The notes under the pieces are model-generated. The model was not told where the DNA came from, did no database searches, and worked only from the letters and a program-made list of their open reading frames with translations. Position numbers and translations under genes: made by a program. Below, piece after piece: positions 50,884 through 59,713 of a DNA stretch of 64,000 nt. The stretch covers positions 3,720,001 to 3,784,000 of the forward strand of contig NZ_CP162511.1 in NCBI RefSeq assembly GCF_040939305.1, read 5' to 3'. This DNA is from Herbiconiux sp. A18JL235. GTDB lineage: Bacteria; Actinomycetota; Actinomycetes; Actinomycetales; Microbacteriaceae. Position 1 is the stretch's first letter, and every line of letters starts with the position of its first letter.

Positions 50884-52221
50884 CTAGAGGCGGCTTGGAG
50901 CGCTGGGCTCGGGCTCGTCGCGCTGCCCGCCCTCGTCGGGCTGCCCGCCCTCGTCGCGCTCTTCGCGCTGCGTGGCGTTCGCGGCGGCGATTGCGGCCCT
51001 GCCCGAGGGCACGAGGATGGCCACCACGATCACCACGACGGTGGCGACACCGCCGAGCACGAGCAGGAGCTGCACGCTGATGACGTCGGCGAGCGGACCG
51101 AAGACGGTCATGCCGATGGGGGTGGCCAGCGCCATCACGATGCCGACGTAGCTGAACACCCGGCCGTGCTTGTCGGGGTCGACCGTCTCCTGCACGAGGG
51201 TCATGAAGGGGGCCGAGAACAGCGGCACCCCGAGCCCGAACAGGAACATGAAGGCGTAGAACACCCAGAGGTTCGGGCTGAGACCGAGCGCGACGGTGCA
51301 GACGGCGAAGCCGAAGGTGGCGGTGAGGATGAGGCCGATGCGGCTGCGCTTGGCGAGCACCGTCGACACCAGCACGCCACCGAGGATCATGCCCACGCTG
51401 AACGCGATCTCGAGCACCGTGACCATCCACACCTCGGTGCCGAAGGTGCGGGCGACCATGAGCGGGGTGATGAACGAGGGGGCGACGGTGAGCAGGAAGA
51501 CGACGGCGAACACCACGAGGAGCCACCTCACGATGCGGTGGTTCCAGATGTAGCGGGCGCCCTCGACCAGGTCGTCGCGGTAGCTGGTGGTCTTCTCGGC
51601 GAGCGTGGCGAGGGTCGGCACCGAGACGAACACCAGGAACCCGATGCCGACAACCGCGGTGACGACGTCGATGAAGAACACCGGCACGATGCCGAAGAGG
51701 CCGTAGACAGCGCCTGCGGCGGCTGGGGCGAGCAGCGCCATCGCCGACTGCACGGTCTGGAAGAAGCCGTTCACGCGCATGAGCTGGTCGGGCGGCGCGA
51801 TCTGCGGGATCATCGCCTGCACCGCCGGTGTCTGCACTCCGGCACCGACGGAGCGCACGGCGACGGCGAGCAGGATGATCCACAGGTCGCTGAAGCCGTT
51901 CAGCATGAAGAACGCCAGCGCCAGGGTGACCGCGGCGATGGTGCCGTCGGCCGCCATGACGAGGACCTTGCGGTTCATGCGATCGGCCAGCACGCCGCCG
52001 AAGATCGACACGATGCCCTGCGGCAGGAAGGCCGCCACCGCGTAGAGCGCGATGGCGAGACCCGACTGCGTCTCGAAGGTCACCCACCACATGACGGCGT
52101 ACTGCACCACCATGGAGCCGAACAGCGAGATGGTCTGGCCGCTCAGGAAGAGCGCGACGTTGCGCTTCCAGTGCGGGAAGTCGGCGCTGGAGAGGCTGGT
52201 GGCGGTGGCGTCATCCGTCAT
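50884..52221 (-). CDS. MFS transporter (DHA3/enterobactin-exporter-like)
   Basis: A 445-residue exporter with about twelve helices. It opens FPHWKRNVALFLSGQTISLF and has the loop GGVLADRMNRKVLVMAADG, both typical of the MFS_3 group. A hydrophilic tail with EGGQ repeats (DEGGQPDEGGQRDE) closes the protein. The ATG stands six bases after a TACGCT box, and an inverted repeat covers the start. The exported molecule is unknown. Confidence 0.87.
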   Translation of the reverse strand: MTDDATATSLSSADFPHWKRNVALFLSGQTISLFGSMVVQYAVMWWVTFETQSGLAIALYAVAAFLPQGIVSIFGGVLADRMNRKVLVMAADGTIAAVTLALAFFMLNGFSDLWIILLAVAVRSVGAGVQTPAVQAMIPQIAPPDQLMRVNGFFQTVQSAMALLAPAAAGAVYGLFGIVPVFFIDVVTAVVGIGFLVFVSVPTLATLAEKTTSYRDDLVEGARYIWNHRIVRWLLVVFAVVFLLTVAPSFITPLMVARTFGTEVWMVTVLEIAFSVGMILGGVLVSTVLAKRSRIGLILTATFGFAVCTVALGLSPNLWVFYAFMFLFGLGVPLFSAPFMTLVQETVDPDKHGRVFSYVGIVMALATPIGMTVFGPLADVISVQLLLVLGGVATVVVIVVAILVPSGRAAIAAANATQREERDEGGQPDEGGQRDEPEPSAPSRL

Positions 52222-52239
52222 GTGAACAGCGTACACATG
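52219..52239. promoter_or_regulatory. Inverted repeat over the MFS start
   Basis: CATGTG and CACATG arms with a 9-base centre containing the -10 box (52228-52233, TACGCT on the minus strand). A repressor bound here would block transcription. Confidence 0.5.
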
Positions 52240-52301
52240 ACCTCCGACACCGGGTCGAGCGGATCGACGCCGCGTCGTGCGGGCGGCACCGCCGCGAGCC
52301 G

Positions 52302-53186
52302 TCAGGCGGAGGGGAGCACGATCACGGGGTCGGTGGTGGGGGTCGCCGAGCCGCCGGCCGGTTCGATGGTGACGCCGACGGAGTCTCCCGCGTGCATCGC
52401 GCCGTCGAGAACGTGCCAGGTGGTCCCCGAAGACGACGGGGTGAAGGTGCCGGCGGGTTTCGGGCCGTCTGCGGCGATGTACCAGGCCTCGTAGACCTTG
52501 CCGTCGGGAAGACCGCCCAGTCCGTCGACGAGCACCGCCGAGCGGCCGAGCTCTCCCGACCAGACGAGGGTCGCGGCGCCGCCGCCGTCGAGCGGCACGC
52601 TCGCGCGCTGGCTGTCGGGTGCTGCGGTGATCTCGGCGAGGGCCGTTGCCGAGGAGTCGGCGACGGGAGCGCCGCCGGTTCCCGAGTTCATCAGCGCTCC
52701 GCCGGCGAGACCACCCACGAACAGGGCCGCGGCGGCGGCAGCGCCCACGACGATGCCGACCGGGCCGGTGAACCACCGTCGGCGGGCGCGCAGCTCCGCC
52801 GGCCCGGCCACGGCGACCGTGACCTCCGTGGGCGCGGCGACGGTGACCACCGCATCCTCGTCCGGCTTCGACGCCGAAGCGGGTGGAGCATCCTGAACGG
52901 CGGGTGCACCATGAGCATCCGCTGCCCCCGGGGTGACCGGAGACTCCTGCGGCGTCTCGGCGATCTTGGCCATGAGGTCGAGCTTCAGACGCGGCGACGG
53001 CTGCACCGGCGCGACGGCGAGCCCGAGCAGTGCGGAGGTCTCGCGCAAGGCATCCGCTTCGTCGCGCAGCGCGGGCGAGCCCGTCGCCTCGCTGTCGAAC
53101 GCGTCGGCCTCGGCTCTGCTCAGAGCGTCGAGCGAGTAGGCGCCGCTCAGCAGGCGGGCGTCATCGTCGTCCCGAGTTCCTGTCAC
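52302..53186 (-). CDS. rskA: Anti-sigma-K factor RskA
   Basis: A 294-residue membrane protein. The cytoplasmic N-terminal part (LLSGAYSLDALSRAEADAF) is the sigma-binding zinc-less domain, the helix GPVGIVVGAAAAAALFVGGL spans the membrane, and the extracytoplasmic RskA domain contains YEAWYIAADGPKPAGTF. It holds SigK inactive until proteolysis. The GTG overlaps the sigK stop by four bases. Confidence 0.88.
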   Translation of the reverse strand: MTGTRDDDDARLLSGAYSLDALSRAEADAFDSEATGSPALRDEADALRETSALLGLAVAPVQPSPRLKLDLMAKIAETPQESPVTPGAADAHGAPAVQDAPPASASKPDEDAVVTVAAPTEVTVAVAGPAELRARRRWFTGPVGIVVGAAAAAALFVGGLAGGALMNSGTGGAPVADSSATALAEITAAPDSQRASVPLDGGGAATLVWSGELGRSAVLVDGLGGLPDGKVYEAWYIAADGPKPAGTFTPSSSGTTWHVLDGAMHAGDSVGVTIEPAGGSATPTTDPVIVLPSA

Positions 53187-53773
53187 GTGGTCACCCCCAA
53201 CTCGTCTCGAAGTCTGATCATGCCGTCGCGGAGTCTCGTCTTGACCGTGCCGAGCGGTATCGCCAGCATGCCCGAGATCTCCGTGTGCGTGAAGCCACCG
53301 TAGTAGGCAAGCGAGATGGCCTCGCGCTGGAAGGCGGTGAGATGAGCCATCGCCCGCTTCACCCGCTCGTGCTCGATGCGGATCTCGACGGTCTCGCTCA
53401 CCTGGTCGTAGTCGGGCTCGCGGTCGCGGAGACCGATGCGCTCGTCGCGGTCGTGACCGGACTGGGAGGCTCGCACCCGGTCGACGGCCCTGCGGTGAGC
53501 CATCGTCAGCATCCATGACACAGCGCTGCCCTTGGCCTGTTCGAAGCGTGCCGCCGACTTCCAGACCTCGAGGAAGATCTCCTGCGTGACCTCTTCCGAC
53601 TGGGCGTGATCGACGAGCACGCGCTGCACGAGGCCCAGCACCCGCGGGGCGGTGCGGTCGTAGAGCTCGGAGAAGGCCTGCTGGTCGCCCACGGCGACCC
53701 GGCCGAGCAGCGACTCCAGACTCGGCGGGTCGGCTACAACAGGCTCTCGATCCCACTCCACGAGTTCCAGCAT
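53183..53773 (-). CDS. sigK: ECF RNA polymerase sigma factor SigK
   Basis: A 196-residue group 4 sigma factor. Region 2 is [20 protein letters not shown] with [19 protein letters not shown]; region 4 is [40 protein letters not shown]. The start ATG at 53773 is assigned because the protein then begins MLELVEWD like SigK homologs. It is cotranscribed with its anti-sigma gene and diverges from a fasciclin-domain lipoprotein, the same arrangement as M. tuberculosis sigK-rskA and the mpt70/mpt83 genes it controls. Confidence 0.9.
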   Translation of the reverse strand: MLELVEWDREPVVADPPSLESLLGRVAVGDQQAFSELYDRTAPRVLGLVQRVLVDHAQSEEVTQEIFLEVWKSAARFEQAKGSAVSWMLTMAHRRAVDRVRASQSGHDRDERIGLRDREPDYDQVSETVEIRIEHERVKRAMAHLTAFQREAISLAYYGGFTHTEISGMLAIPLGTVKTRLRDGMIRLRDELGVTT

Positions 53774-53984
53774 GACAGGCCTGCTCTTTCTCGCTAGTCG
53801 GTTCGGGCGTTTGTCAGGGAGGGGTTCGGTGCGGGCCGCAGGAACGGATTGCGCGATCGGGATGCGGAAAGAATTTCCAAACCGATCGCACGAGCACGCC
53901 GAAACCCCTCCAAAGCAACGGAAACCGACCGCGGCACTCACCTGTTCCCTCCGGTCGGCTTCTCCCCCAGAAGGAGTCCTCAGC

Positions 53985-54668
53985 ATGCGAATCACCAAGC
54001 GTCACACACTCACCGTCCTCGCCATCGCGGCAGCAGCGTCCTTCGGCCTCGCCGGCTGTTCGGGCGGGTCGGACACCACCACCTCGGGCTCGTCGGAGAG
54101 TTCGGCGACCTCGAGCCCCATGGAGACCCCCATGGCGAGCCCCACCGCCGAGGCGATGGACCCGGCAGCAGACCTCGTCGGCCCCGGTTGCGCGGCCTAC
54201 GCCGAGCAGGTTCCCGACGGCGCAGGCTCGGTCGAGGGCATGTCGGCCGACCCGGTGGCCGTGGCCGCCTCGAACAACCCGCTGCTGAAGACCCTCACCG
54301 CTGCGGTCTCCGGCCAGCTGAACCCCGACGTCAACCTCGTCGACACCCTGAACGGCGGCGAGTTCACCGTCTTCGCGCCGGTCGACGACGCCTTCGCCAA
54401 GCTCGACGCGGCGACCGTCGACTCGCTGAAGACCCCCGAGGGAGCAGCGACGCTCACCAAGGTGCTGACCTACCACGTCATCCCCGGTCAGCTCTCGCCC
54501 TCTGAGATCGTCGGCACCCACAAGACCGTCGAGGGCGGCGAGGTCACCGTGGCCGGCTCGGGCGACGCGCTCACCGTGAACGGCTCGACCAACGTCATCT
54601 GCGGTGGCGTCAAGACCGCCAACGCCACCGTGTACCTCATCGACTCGGTGCTGATGCCCGCCATGTGA
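53985..54668 (+). CDS. Fasciclin-domain lipoprotein (MPT70/MPT83-like)
   Basis: A 227-residue exported protein. The lipobox LAGC places Cys25 at the lipidation site, then a Ser/Thr-rich linker and one FAS1 domain ([55 protein letters not shown]). AAGGAG stands eight bases before the ATG. It lies divergent from sigK; in mycobacteria the homologous genes are SigK targets. No SigK-type promoter could be assigned by eye. Confidence 0.92.
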   Translation: MRITKRHTLTVLAIAAAASFGLAGCSGGSDTTTSGSSESSATSSPMETPMASPTAEAMDPAADLVGPGCAAYAEQVPDGAGSVEGMSADPVAVAASNNPLLKTLTAAVSGQLNPDVNLVDTLNGGEFTVFAPVDDAFAKLDAATVDSLKTPEGAATLTKVLTYHVIPGQLSPSEIVGTHKTVEGGEVTVAGSGDALTVNGSTNVICGGVKTANATVYLIDSVLMPAM

Positions 54669-54682
54669 CCCACGTCACTCCC

Positions 54683-54730
54683 ACGAACGACTCCCCCCGG
54701 CTGCTCGCAGCGGGGGGAGTCGTTCGTTCG
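54683..54730 (+). terminator. Terminator after the fasciclin gene
   Basis: ACGAACGACTCCCCCC and GGGGGGAGTCGTTCGT form a long GC-rich stem with a short loop, followed by TCG. Confidence 0.85.
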
Positions 54731-54797
54731 CCTAGGGCGTGTCTCCCGCCCCTGGGGGGCGGCAAGGACGTGCCCGGGTCGAGAGACACGCCCTAGG
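54731..54797. promoter_or_regulatory. Perfect inverted repeat overlapping the PfkB promoter
   Basis: CCTAGGGCGTGTCTC (54731-54745) and GAGACACGCCCTAGG (54783-54797), 15 of 15 bases complementary across 37 bases. The right arm includes the first bases of the -10 box. Confidence 0.7.
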
Positions 54798-54799
54798 CT
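54794..54799 (+). promoter_or_regulatory. -10 box of leaderless PfkB-like gene
   Basis: TAGGCT, six bases before GTG at 54806. Confidence 0.55.
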
Positions 54800-54805
54800 C
54801 GTGGG

Positions 54806-55759
54806 GTGGCTGCAGACGAGAGCGTGGTGATCGCAGGACACGTCTGCGTCGACGAGATCGTCACGGCCTCCGGCACCAGGCGCATGCCGGGCTCGCCGGC
54901 CGTGTTCATGGCCCCGGTGCTGCTCGACGGCGGGGTCGCGCCCATGGTCGCCGCCCCGCACGGGCCCGACTTCTCAGCCCTCGGCGCCGGGCTCCGGATG
55001 CTCGAACCCGAAAGTCACACCGGCACTCTGGTCTACGTGAACGACCTCACCGGCAGCCGCCGCACCCAGTCGGTGCGCGAGGCCGACGCCGCCGCTCTCG
55101 GGCTTCCGGGGCCCTCCGTGGTGCGGGCGCTCGAGCGCGCTCGGGCCCTGCTGTTCACCCCGCTGCTGCCCGACCCCCAGCCCTCGATCGTCGCCGCCTA
55201 CACCGCGGCGCTCCCCGACAACGCCCTCCGTCTCGTGCTGCTGCAGGGGTACCTGCGCGAACTCGACCCCACGACGGATGCGCACGGCGGCCGGGCGGTT
55301 CACGAGCGAGGGTTCGTGGAGGCCCCCGACCTTCTGCCGCTGTTCGACGTCGCGGTGCTGAGCGACGAAGACCTTCCGGGCGGGGCCCACGCCGCGGCCT
55401 CCGCGTGGGCGGCGGCCCACCCCGCGACCGCGGTGATCGTCACCCGGGGAGCCGCAGGCGCATCCGTCTATCAGGGCCGGGAGCGCACCGACGTGGCCGC
55501 CTACGACGTGGGGAAGCTCGCCGCCGACGCCCTCGTCGGAGCGGGCGACCAGTTCGGCGCGGAACTCACCCTCGCTCTTCTCGACTCCCCCGACGGCCAC
55601 TCCCCCGACGGCCCTCGCGCCACTGCCCGCGAGAGGCGCGGCCTCGTCTCCGCGGTCACCCGAGCCACCCGTTCCACAGCGCTCCGCCTCGCCGACCGCT
55701 CCACCTCCACCGTCCCTGCCTCACCGCTCACCGCAGCGGGCCACACCGGCGACCGGTGA
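54806..55759 (+). CDS. PfkB-family carbohydrate kinase-like protein
   Basis: A 317-residue ribokinase-fold protein. Near the start SVVIAGHVCVDEIVTASGTR resembles the substrate-binding region, and ALVGAGDQFGAELTLALL is the PfkB signature with the catalytic Asp in GAGDQF. The glycine-rich part before it is degenerate. The C-terminus is rich in Thr, Ala and Arg. Sugar or nucleoside phosphorylation is probable, substrate unknown. Confidence 0.75.
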   Translation: MAADESVVIAGHVCVDEIVTASGTRRMPGSPAVFMAPVLLDGGVAPMVAAPHGPDFSALGAGLRMLEPESHTGTLVYVNDLTGSRRTQSVREADAAALGLPGPSVVRALERARALLFTPLLPDPQPSIVAAYTAALPDNALRLVLLQGYLRELDPTTDAHGGRAVHERGFVEAPDLLPLFDVAVLSDEDLPGGAHAAASAWAAAHPATAVIVTRGAAGASVYQGRERTDVAAYDVGKLAADALVGAGDQFGAELTLALLDSPDGHSPDGPRATARERRGLVSAVTRATRSTALRLADRSTSTVPASPLTAAGHTGDR

Positions 55760-55784
55760 CGATCGTCGTCGGGCGGCAGGTGCG

Positions 55785-56369
55785 TCAAGCGATCGCGAAT
55801 CCCGGGGTGAGCGGGGTGGTGGCGGTGATGGGCGTGGTGACGTCGGCGAGGAAGGGCACGGTCGAGGCGATCTGCCAGGTGGGCAGCGCGGCGAACGAGG
55901 CGGCGTCGGTGGCCTCGTACGAGTAGCCGAACTCGACCTGCACGAGCTCGCCGGGATCGGCGACCAGATTCGCCCGGCTGACCAGCGCGCCCGAGCCGTC
56001 GGGGAGGTTCATGAAGAATGTGGGGAGCGGACCCCGCCCCACGGCCGTGAACCCGCTGAGGAGCAGGCGCGGTGCCGCACCCGGGTCGGAGTCGGTGCGC
56101 GTCACGGCGAAGGTGAGCTCGGCGTCGAGGCCGTCGGCCCCGGCCTGCACGTAGAGCGTCAGCACGCCCGAGGCGAACAGCGGCGTCGCCGGTGTGGTGA
56201 GCTGGGTCGCCATCTGGGTCGACACGGCGTCTCCGGCGAAGTACTGCGCGCGAACCACGGGTTCGCCCGACGCGCTCGCCCACGGCGCCGCGACGGCCAG
56301 CGCGACCACGGGGGCCGACCAGGCGGCTCCGGCAAGGATCGTGCGGCGCTCGAGCTGGTTGTTCTCCAT
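55785..56369 (-). CDS. Tat-exported protein of unknown function
   Basis: A 194-residue secreted protein. The signal ERRTILAGAAWSAPVVALAV has the twin-arginine pair typical of Tat export in Microbacteriaceae. The mature region has beta-rich stretches (VLTLYVQAGADGLDAELTFA) and the WQIASTVPFLADVTT ending, without known motifs. GAGGAG precedes the ATG. Function is unknown. Confidence 0.72.
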   Translation of the reverse strand: MENNQLERRTILAGAAWSAPVVALAVAAPWASASGEPVVRAQYFAGDAVSTQMATQLTTPATPLFASGVLTLYVQAGADGLDAELTFAVTRTDSDPGAAPRLLLSGFTAVGRGPLPTFFMNLPDGSGALVSRANLVADPGELVQVEFGYSYEATDAASFAALPTWQIASTVPFLADVTTPITATTPLTPGFAIA

Positions 56370-56433
56370 GTGCGGGCTCCTCGTCGGCTGGGTGTGCTCT
56401 CAGCATAGGGGCCGAGGAGCCCTCACCGCCTGG

Positions 56434-57210
56434 TCAGCCGAGGAAGGGACGCAGGTCCGGATAGCCGGAGGTGTTCCAGGCGCCGTCGACGACGATGTTC
56501 TCGCCGTTGACGTACGCAGCGTCGGAGGAGGCGAGGAAGAGGGCGACCGAGGCGATCTCCTCCGGCTCGGCCGGTCGGCCCTGCGGGATGCGCTCGAGGA
56601 ACGCCTCGGTGACGCCGGGCATCGCGGTGAGCCCGCCCGTGAGCGGGGTGGAGACGAGCCCGGGCGACACGGCGTTCACCCGGATGCCGTCGCCCGCCAG
56701 CTCGAGCGCCGCGTTGCGGCTGAAGATGACGACGCCGGCCTTCGCGGTCGCGTAACCCGAGCCGAAGTGCATGGGCACCTGCGAGTTGAGCGAGGCGACG
56801 TTCACGATCGACCCGGTCTTGCCCTCGGCGAGGAACTGCTTCGCCCCGAGCTTCGTGCCGAGGAACGCCCCGTAGAGGTTGAGCCGGATGTTGAAGTCCC
56901 AGGTGGCGAGATCCATGTCGACGACGCGCCCGGGCCGCGAGCCGCCTGCCACGTTGAATACGGCGTCGACCGTGCCGAAGCGCTCGACCGCTGCCGCGAA
57001 GAGAGCCTCCATCGCCGACTCGTCGGTGATGTCAGTGCGCAGCCCCGCGACGTTCTCACCGAAGGTGACGGGGGCGGCATCGATGGCCTCGTGGTTGATG
57101 TCGGCGACGAACACCTTCGCACCCTCGTCGACGAGGCGCCGGGTGATGGCGGCGCCGATGCCGGAGACGCCTCCGGTGACGACCGCGACCGTGGAATCGA
57201 ATCGAGCCAT
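56434..57210 (-). CDS. Short-chain dehydrogenase/reductase (SDR)
   Basis: A 258-residue NAD(P)-dependent oxidoreductase. The cofactor motif is VAVVTGGVSGIGAAITRRLV, and the catalytic triad region reads VNVASLNSQVPMHFGSGYAT, with Tyr and Lys in YATAKAG. ATG at 57210 is supported by AAAGG upstream. It is transcribed away from a TetR-type gene across a palindromic operator, which suggests that the regulator controls it. Substrate unknown. Confidence 0.9.
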   Translation of the reverse strand: MARFDSTVAVVTGGVSGIGAAITRRLVDEGAKVFVADINHEAIDAAPVTFGENVAGLRTDITDESAMEALFAAAVERFGTVDAVFNVAGGSRPGRVVDMDLATWDFNIRLNLYGAFLGTKLGAKQFLAEGKTGSIVNVASLNSQVPMHFGSGYATAKAGVVIFSRNAALELAGDGIRVNAVSPGLVSTPLTGGLTAMPGVTEAFLERIPQGRPAEPEEIASVALFLASSDAAYVNGENIVVDGAWNTSGYPDLRPFLG

Positions 57211-57265
57211 GACTGCCTTTCCGCGTCGCCCGCTCTGGCGCCGCATCCTTTCCGACTCTACGCCT

Positions 57266-57287
57266 TTATCTGACACATGTCAGATAA
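57266..57287. promoter_or_regulatory. Palindromic operator between SDR and TetR genes
   Basis: TTATCTGACA and TGTCAGATAA flank a two-base centre, a perfect 10-base-arm repeat. It lies upstream of the SDR -10 (TAGAGT, 57255-57260 on the minus strand) and is a typical TetR-family site. Confidence 0.8.
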
Positions 57288-57323
57288 CCAGAGCGGATGC
57301 TCGGCTTCCGACGACCGGTGATC

Positions 57324-57329
57324 TACCCT
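57324..57329 (+). promoter_or_regulatory. -10 box of leaderless tetR-type gene
   Basis: TACCCT, six bases before ATG at 57336. Confidence 0.55.
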
Positions 57330-57335
57330 GAGCGG

Positions 57336-57938
57336 ATGGATCCGCGGTACGAACGCACGCAGCGGCAGCTGCGACGGGCGGTCTACGAGCTCGCCGCCGA
57401 GCACCCCGTCGGCGATATCGCCGTCGCCGAGCTCTGCCGCGCCGCCGGCGTCACCCGCGACACCTTCTACCGCCACGCCACCTCACCGACGACCCTTCTC
57501 GCCGAGGCGCTCGGGGAGGAGCTCACCACCGCCATCGAAGCCGTGCGCGACGAGCACGCCGCGCGGCTCGCCCCGGGCGAGCGGCTCGACGGCGAGGCTC
57601 TCATGCGGCACTCGGAACGCACCCTTCTCGTGCACCTGCGTACGCACGCCCGGGTGTACCGCAACGCGATGACGGCCGGCCTCGTGCCCGAGCTCCGCAC
57701 GCAGCTCGAGAACATCATCTTCGACGCCCTGGTCGAGCACGCTCTCAGCTATCCGAGCGTCCTTCCCGAGGCGATCGCGCCCGACGACCAGATGGCGCTC
57801 GAGATCACGGCCGCCTACGCTTCCTCGGGCACGGTCGGCGCCATCGAGCGTTGGCTCCGCCACGACCCGCTCGACGTCGATCGCGGGGCCGCCCTCATCC
57901 TCGCCGCCTCCCCGGGCTTCTGGTTGCGCGACGCCTGA
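57336..57938 (+). CDS. TetR-family transcriptional regulator
   Basis: A 200-residue regulator. The N-terminal DNA-binding domain includes RRAVYELAAEHPVGDIAVAE, LCRAAGVTRDTFYRHATSP; the remainder is a helical ligand-binding and dimer domain. It is divergent from an SDR gene and a palindrome of its class lies between, so it probably represses the SDR gene (and perhaps itself) until a ligand is bound. The ligand is unknown. Confidence 0.88.
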   Translation: MDPRYERTQRQLRRAVYELAAEHPVGDIAVAELCRAAGVTRDTFYRHATSPTTLLAEALGEELTTAIEAVRDEHAARLAPGERLDGEALMRHSERTLLVHLRTHARVYRNAMTAGLVPELRTQLENIIFDALVEHALSYPSVLPEAIAPDDQMALEITAAYASSGTVGAIERWLRHDPLDVDRGAALILAASPGFWLRDA

Positions 57939-57976
57939 GTGCCCGGGTGCACGGAGCGCCGGCCGGGCGAGGCGCC

Positions 57977-58588
57977 CTAGATGTAGATGGCGGGGTCGAG
58001 GTACACGGCGGGGTCGGTGAGCGACTCGCGCGACTCCGCGGCGTCGATGCCGGCCGAGGCCCGCACATCCCGCGCGGGGATGCCGATGAGCACCGAGCCG
58101 GCGGGTGCCGACTTCACGACCACCGCTCCCGCGCCGACGCTCGAGTCCGACCCGATCTCGACCGGGCCGAGGATGGTCGCCCCCGCTCCCACGGTGACCC
58201 GGTCGCCCAGCGTGGGGTGCCGCTTCACCCGGCGCATGCTGCGACCGCCGAGCGTCACCCCGTGGTAGAGCATCACGTCGTCGCCGAGCACGGCGGTCTC
58301 GCCGATGACGACGCCCATGCCGTGGTCGATGAACAGCCGGCGCCCGATGCGGGCCCCAGGATGGATCTCCACGCCGGTGAGGAACCGCGCGAACTGCGAC
58401 AGCAACCGGGCGGGAAGCCGGAGACCGGGCGCCCGCCACCAGCGGTGCGCCACCCGGTAGGCCCACACCGCGTGCACCCCCGGGTACGACAGCACGACCT
58501 CGATCGCACTGCGCGCCGCCGGGTCGTGCGAGCGCGCGGCGGCGACGTCTTCACGCACCCGGGCGAGAAGACGTCGCGCGACGCTCAC
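57977..58588 (-). CDS. cysE: Serine O-acetyltransferase (EpsC type)
   Basis: A 203-residue left-handed beta-helix acyltransferase that makes O-acetylserine from serine and acetyl-CoA. EIHPGARIGRRLFIDHGMGV, VIGETAVLGDDVMLYHGVTL and GGRSMRRVKRHPTLGDRVTV are hexapeptide-repeat signatures. It lacks the long N-terminal helical domain of E. coli CysE. It follows cysK by 13 bases, so the two steps of cysteine synthesis are cotranscribed. Confidence 0.92.
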   Translation of the reverse strand: MSVARRLLARVREDVAAARSHDPAARSAIEVVLSYPGVHAVWAYRVAHRWWRAPGLRLPARLLSQFARFLTGVEIHPGARIGRRLFIDHGMGVVIGETAVLGDDVMLYHGVTLGGRSMRRVKRHPTLGDRVTVGAGATILGPVEIGSDSSVGAGAVVVKSAPAGSVLIGIPARDVRASAGIDAAESRESLTDPAVYLDPAIYI

Positions 58589-58601
58589 GAAGACTCCCCG
58601 C

Positions 58602-59540
58602 TCAGTCGGCGAGACCGGCCCAGAGCGGCGTCGAGATGTACCGCTCGCCGAGGTCGCAGACGATGGCGACGACGGTCTTGCCGGCGTTCTCGGGGCGCTT
58701 GGCGACCTCGAGTGCCGCCCAGAGGATGGCGCCGGAGGAGATGCCCGCCATGATGCCCTCCTCGCTCGCGAGCTTGCGCGCCACGTCGAGCGCGTCGTCG
58801 AGGGTGACGTCGACGATCTCGTCGTACACCTCGCGGTCGAGGATGGGCGGGACGATGTTCGCGCCGATGCCCTGGATCTTGTGCGGCCCCGCGACCCCCT
58901 GCGTGAGCAGCGGCGAGTCGAGCGGCTCGACCCCGACGACCTGCACCTCGGGCTTGCGCTCCTTCAGCACCTGGCCGACACCGGTGATGGTGCCTCCCGT
59001 GCCGATGCCGGCCACGAAGATGTCGACGGCGCCGTCGGTGTCGGCCCAGATCTCCTCGGCGGTGGTGGCGCGGTGCACGGCCGGGTTGGCCTCGTTCTCG
59101 AACTGCCGGGCGAGGATGGCGTTCTCGGTGGAGTCGACGATCTCCTGCGCCTTCGCGAGGGCGCCCTTGATGCCCTCGGGCCCCGGGGTGAGCACGAGCT
59201 CGGCGCCGTAGGCGCGCATGACGACCCGGCGCTCGGCCGACGCGGTCTCGGGCATGGTGAGGATGACCTTGTACCCGCGGGCGGCGCCCACCATGGCCAG
59301 CGCGATACCCGTGTTGCCGCTCGTACCCTCGACGATGGTGCCGCCCGGCTTCAGCGCGCCCGCCTCCTCGGCCGCATCGATGATGGCGACACCGATGCGG
59401 TCTTTCACGCTGTTCGCGGGATTGTAGAACTCGAGCTTGCCGAGCACGGTGGCGTCGATGCCCTCCGTGAGGCGGTTGATGCGGACGAGCGGGGTGCGGC
59501 CGACGATCGCGGTGACGTCGTCGTAGATGCGTGCGGGCAT
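58602..59540 (-). CDS. cysK: Cysteine synthase A (O-acetylserine sulfhydrylase)
   Basis: A 312-residue PLP enzyme that makes cysteine from O-acetylserine and sulfide. The PLP lysine lies in [19 protein letters not shown], the substrate loop is [13 protein letters not shown], and the phosphate-binding region is [15 protein letters not shown]. It is the first gene of a cysK-cysE operon, with a TAGAGT box upstream (59590-59595, minus). Confidence 0.95.
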   Translation of the reverse strand: MPARIYDDVTAIVGRTPLVRINRLTEGIDATVLGKLEFYNPANSVKDRIGVAIIDAAEEAGALKPGGTIVEGTSGNTGIALAMVGAARGYKVILTMPETASAERRVVMRAYGAELVLTPGPEGIKGALAKAQEIVDSTENAILARQFENEANPAVHRATTAEEIWADTDGAVDIFVAGIGTGGTITGVGQVLKERKPEVQVVGVEPLDSPLLTQGVAGPHKIQGIGANIVPPILDREVYDEIVDVTLDDALDVARKLASEEGIMAGISSGAILWAALEVAKRPENAGKTVVAIVCDLGERYISTPLWAGLAD

Positions 59541-59651
59541 GGGTGCGTCTTCCTGGGAGCGGTCTGAGTCGTGGAGCGTCGTTCCAACTCTAGGGCGTGC
59601 CGAGCCGACCCGCCTGAGTATGACGTGCGCGCATCCGCCCCCCGGACGACG

Positions 59652-59692
59652 ACGACGCGAGTGCCCCCGCCGCCGGGTGACGCTCGCGTCGT
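59652..59692 (-). terminator. Hairpin downstream of the DUF4190 gene
   Basis: ACGACGCGAG and CTCGCGTCGT are 10-base perfect arms with a long loop, located 22 bases past the stop at 59714. No T-run is visible. Confidence 0.5.
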
Positions 59693-59713
59693 GTGAGCAG
59701 GTGGGCCGGGGGC

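Noticed and set aside
53774-53984. SigK-type promoter upstream of the fasciclin gene
   Set aside because: I could not find a convincing match to the SigK consensus by eye, so none is listed.
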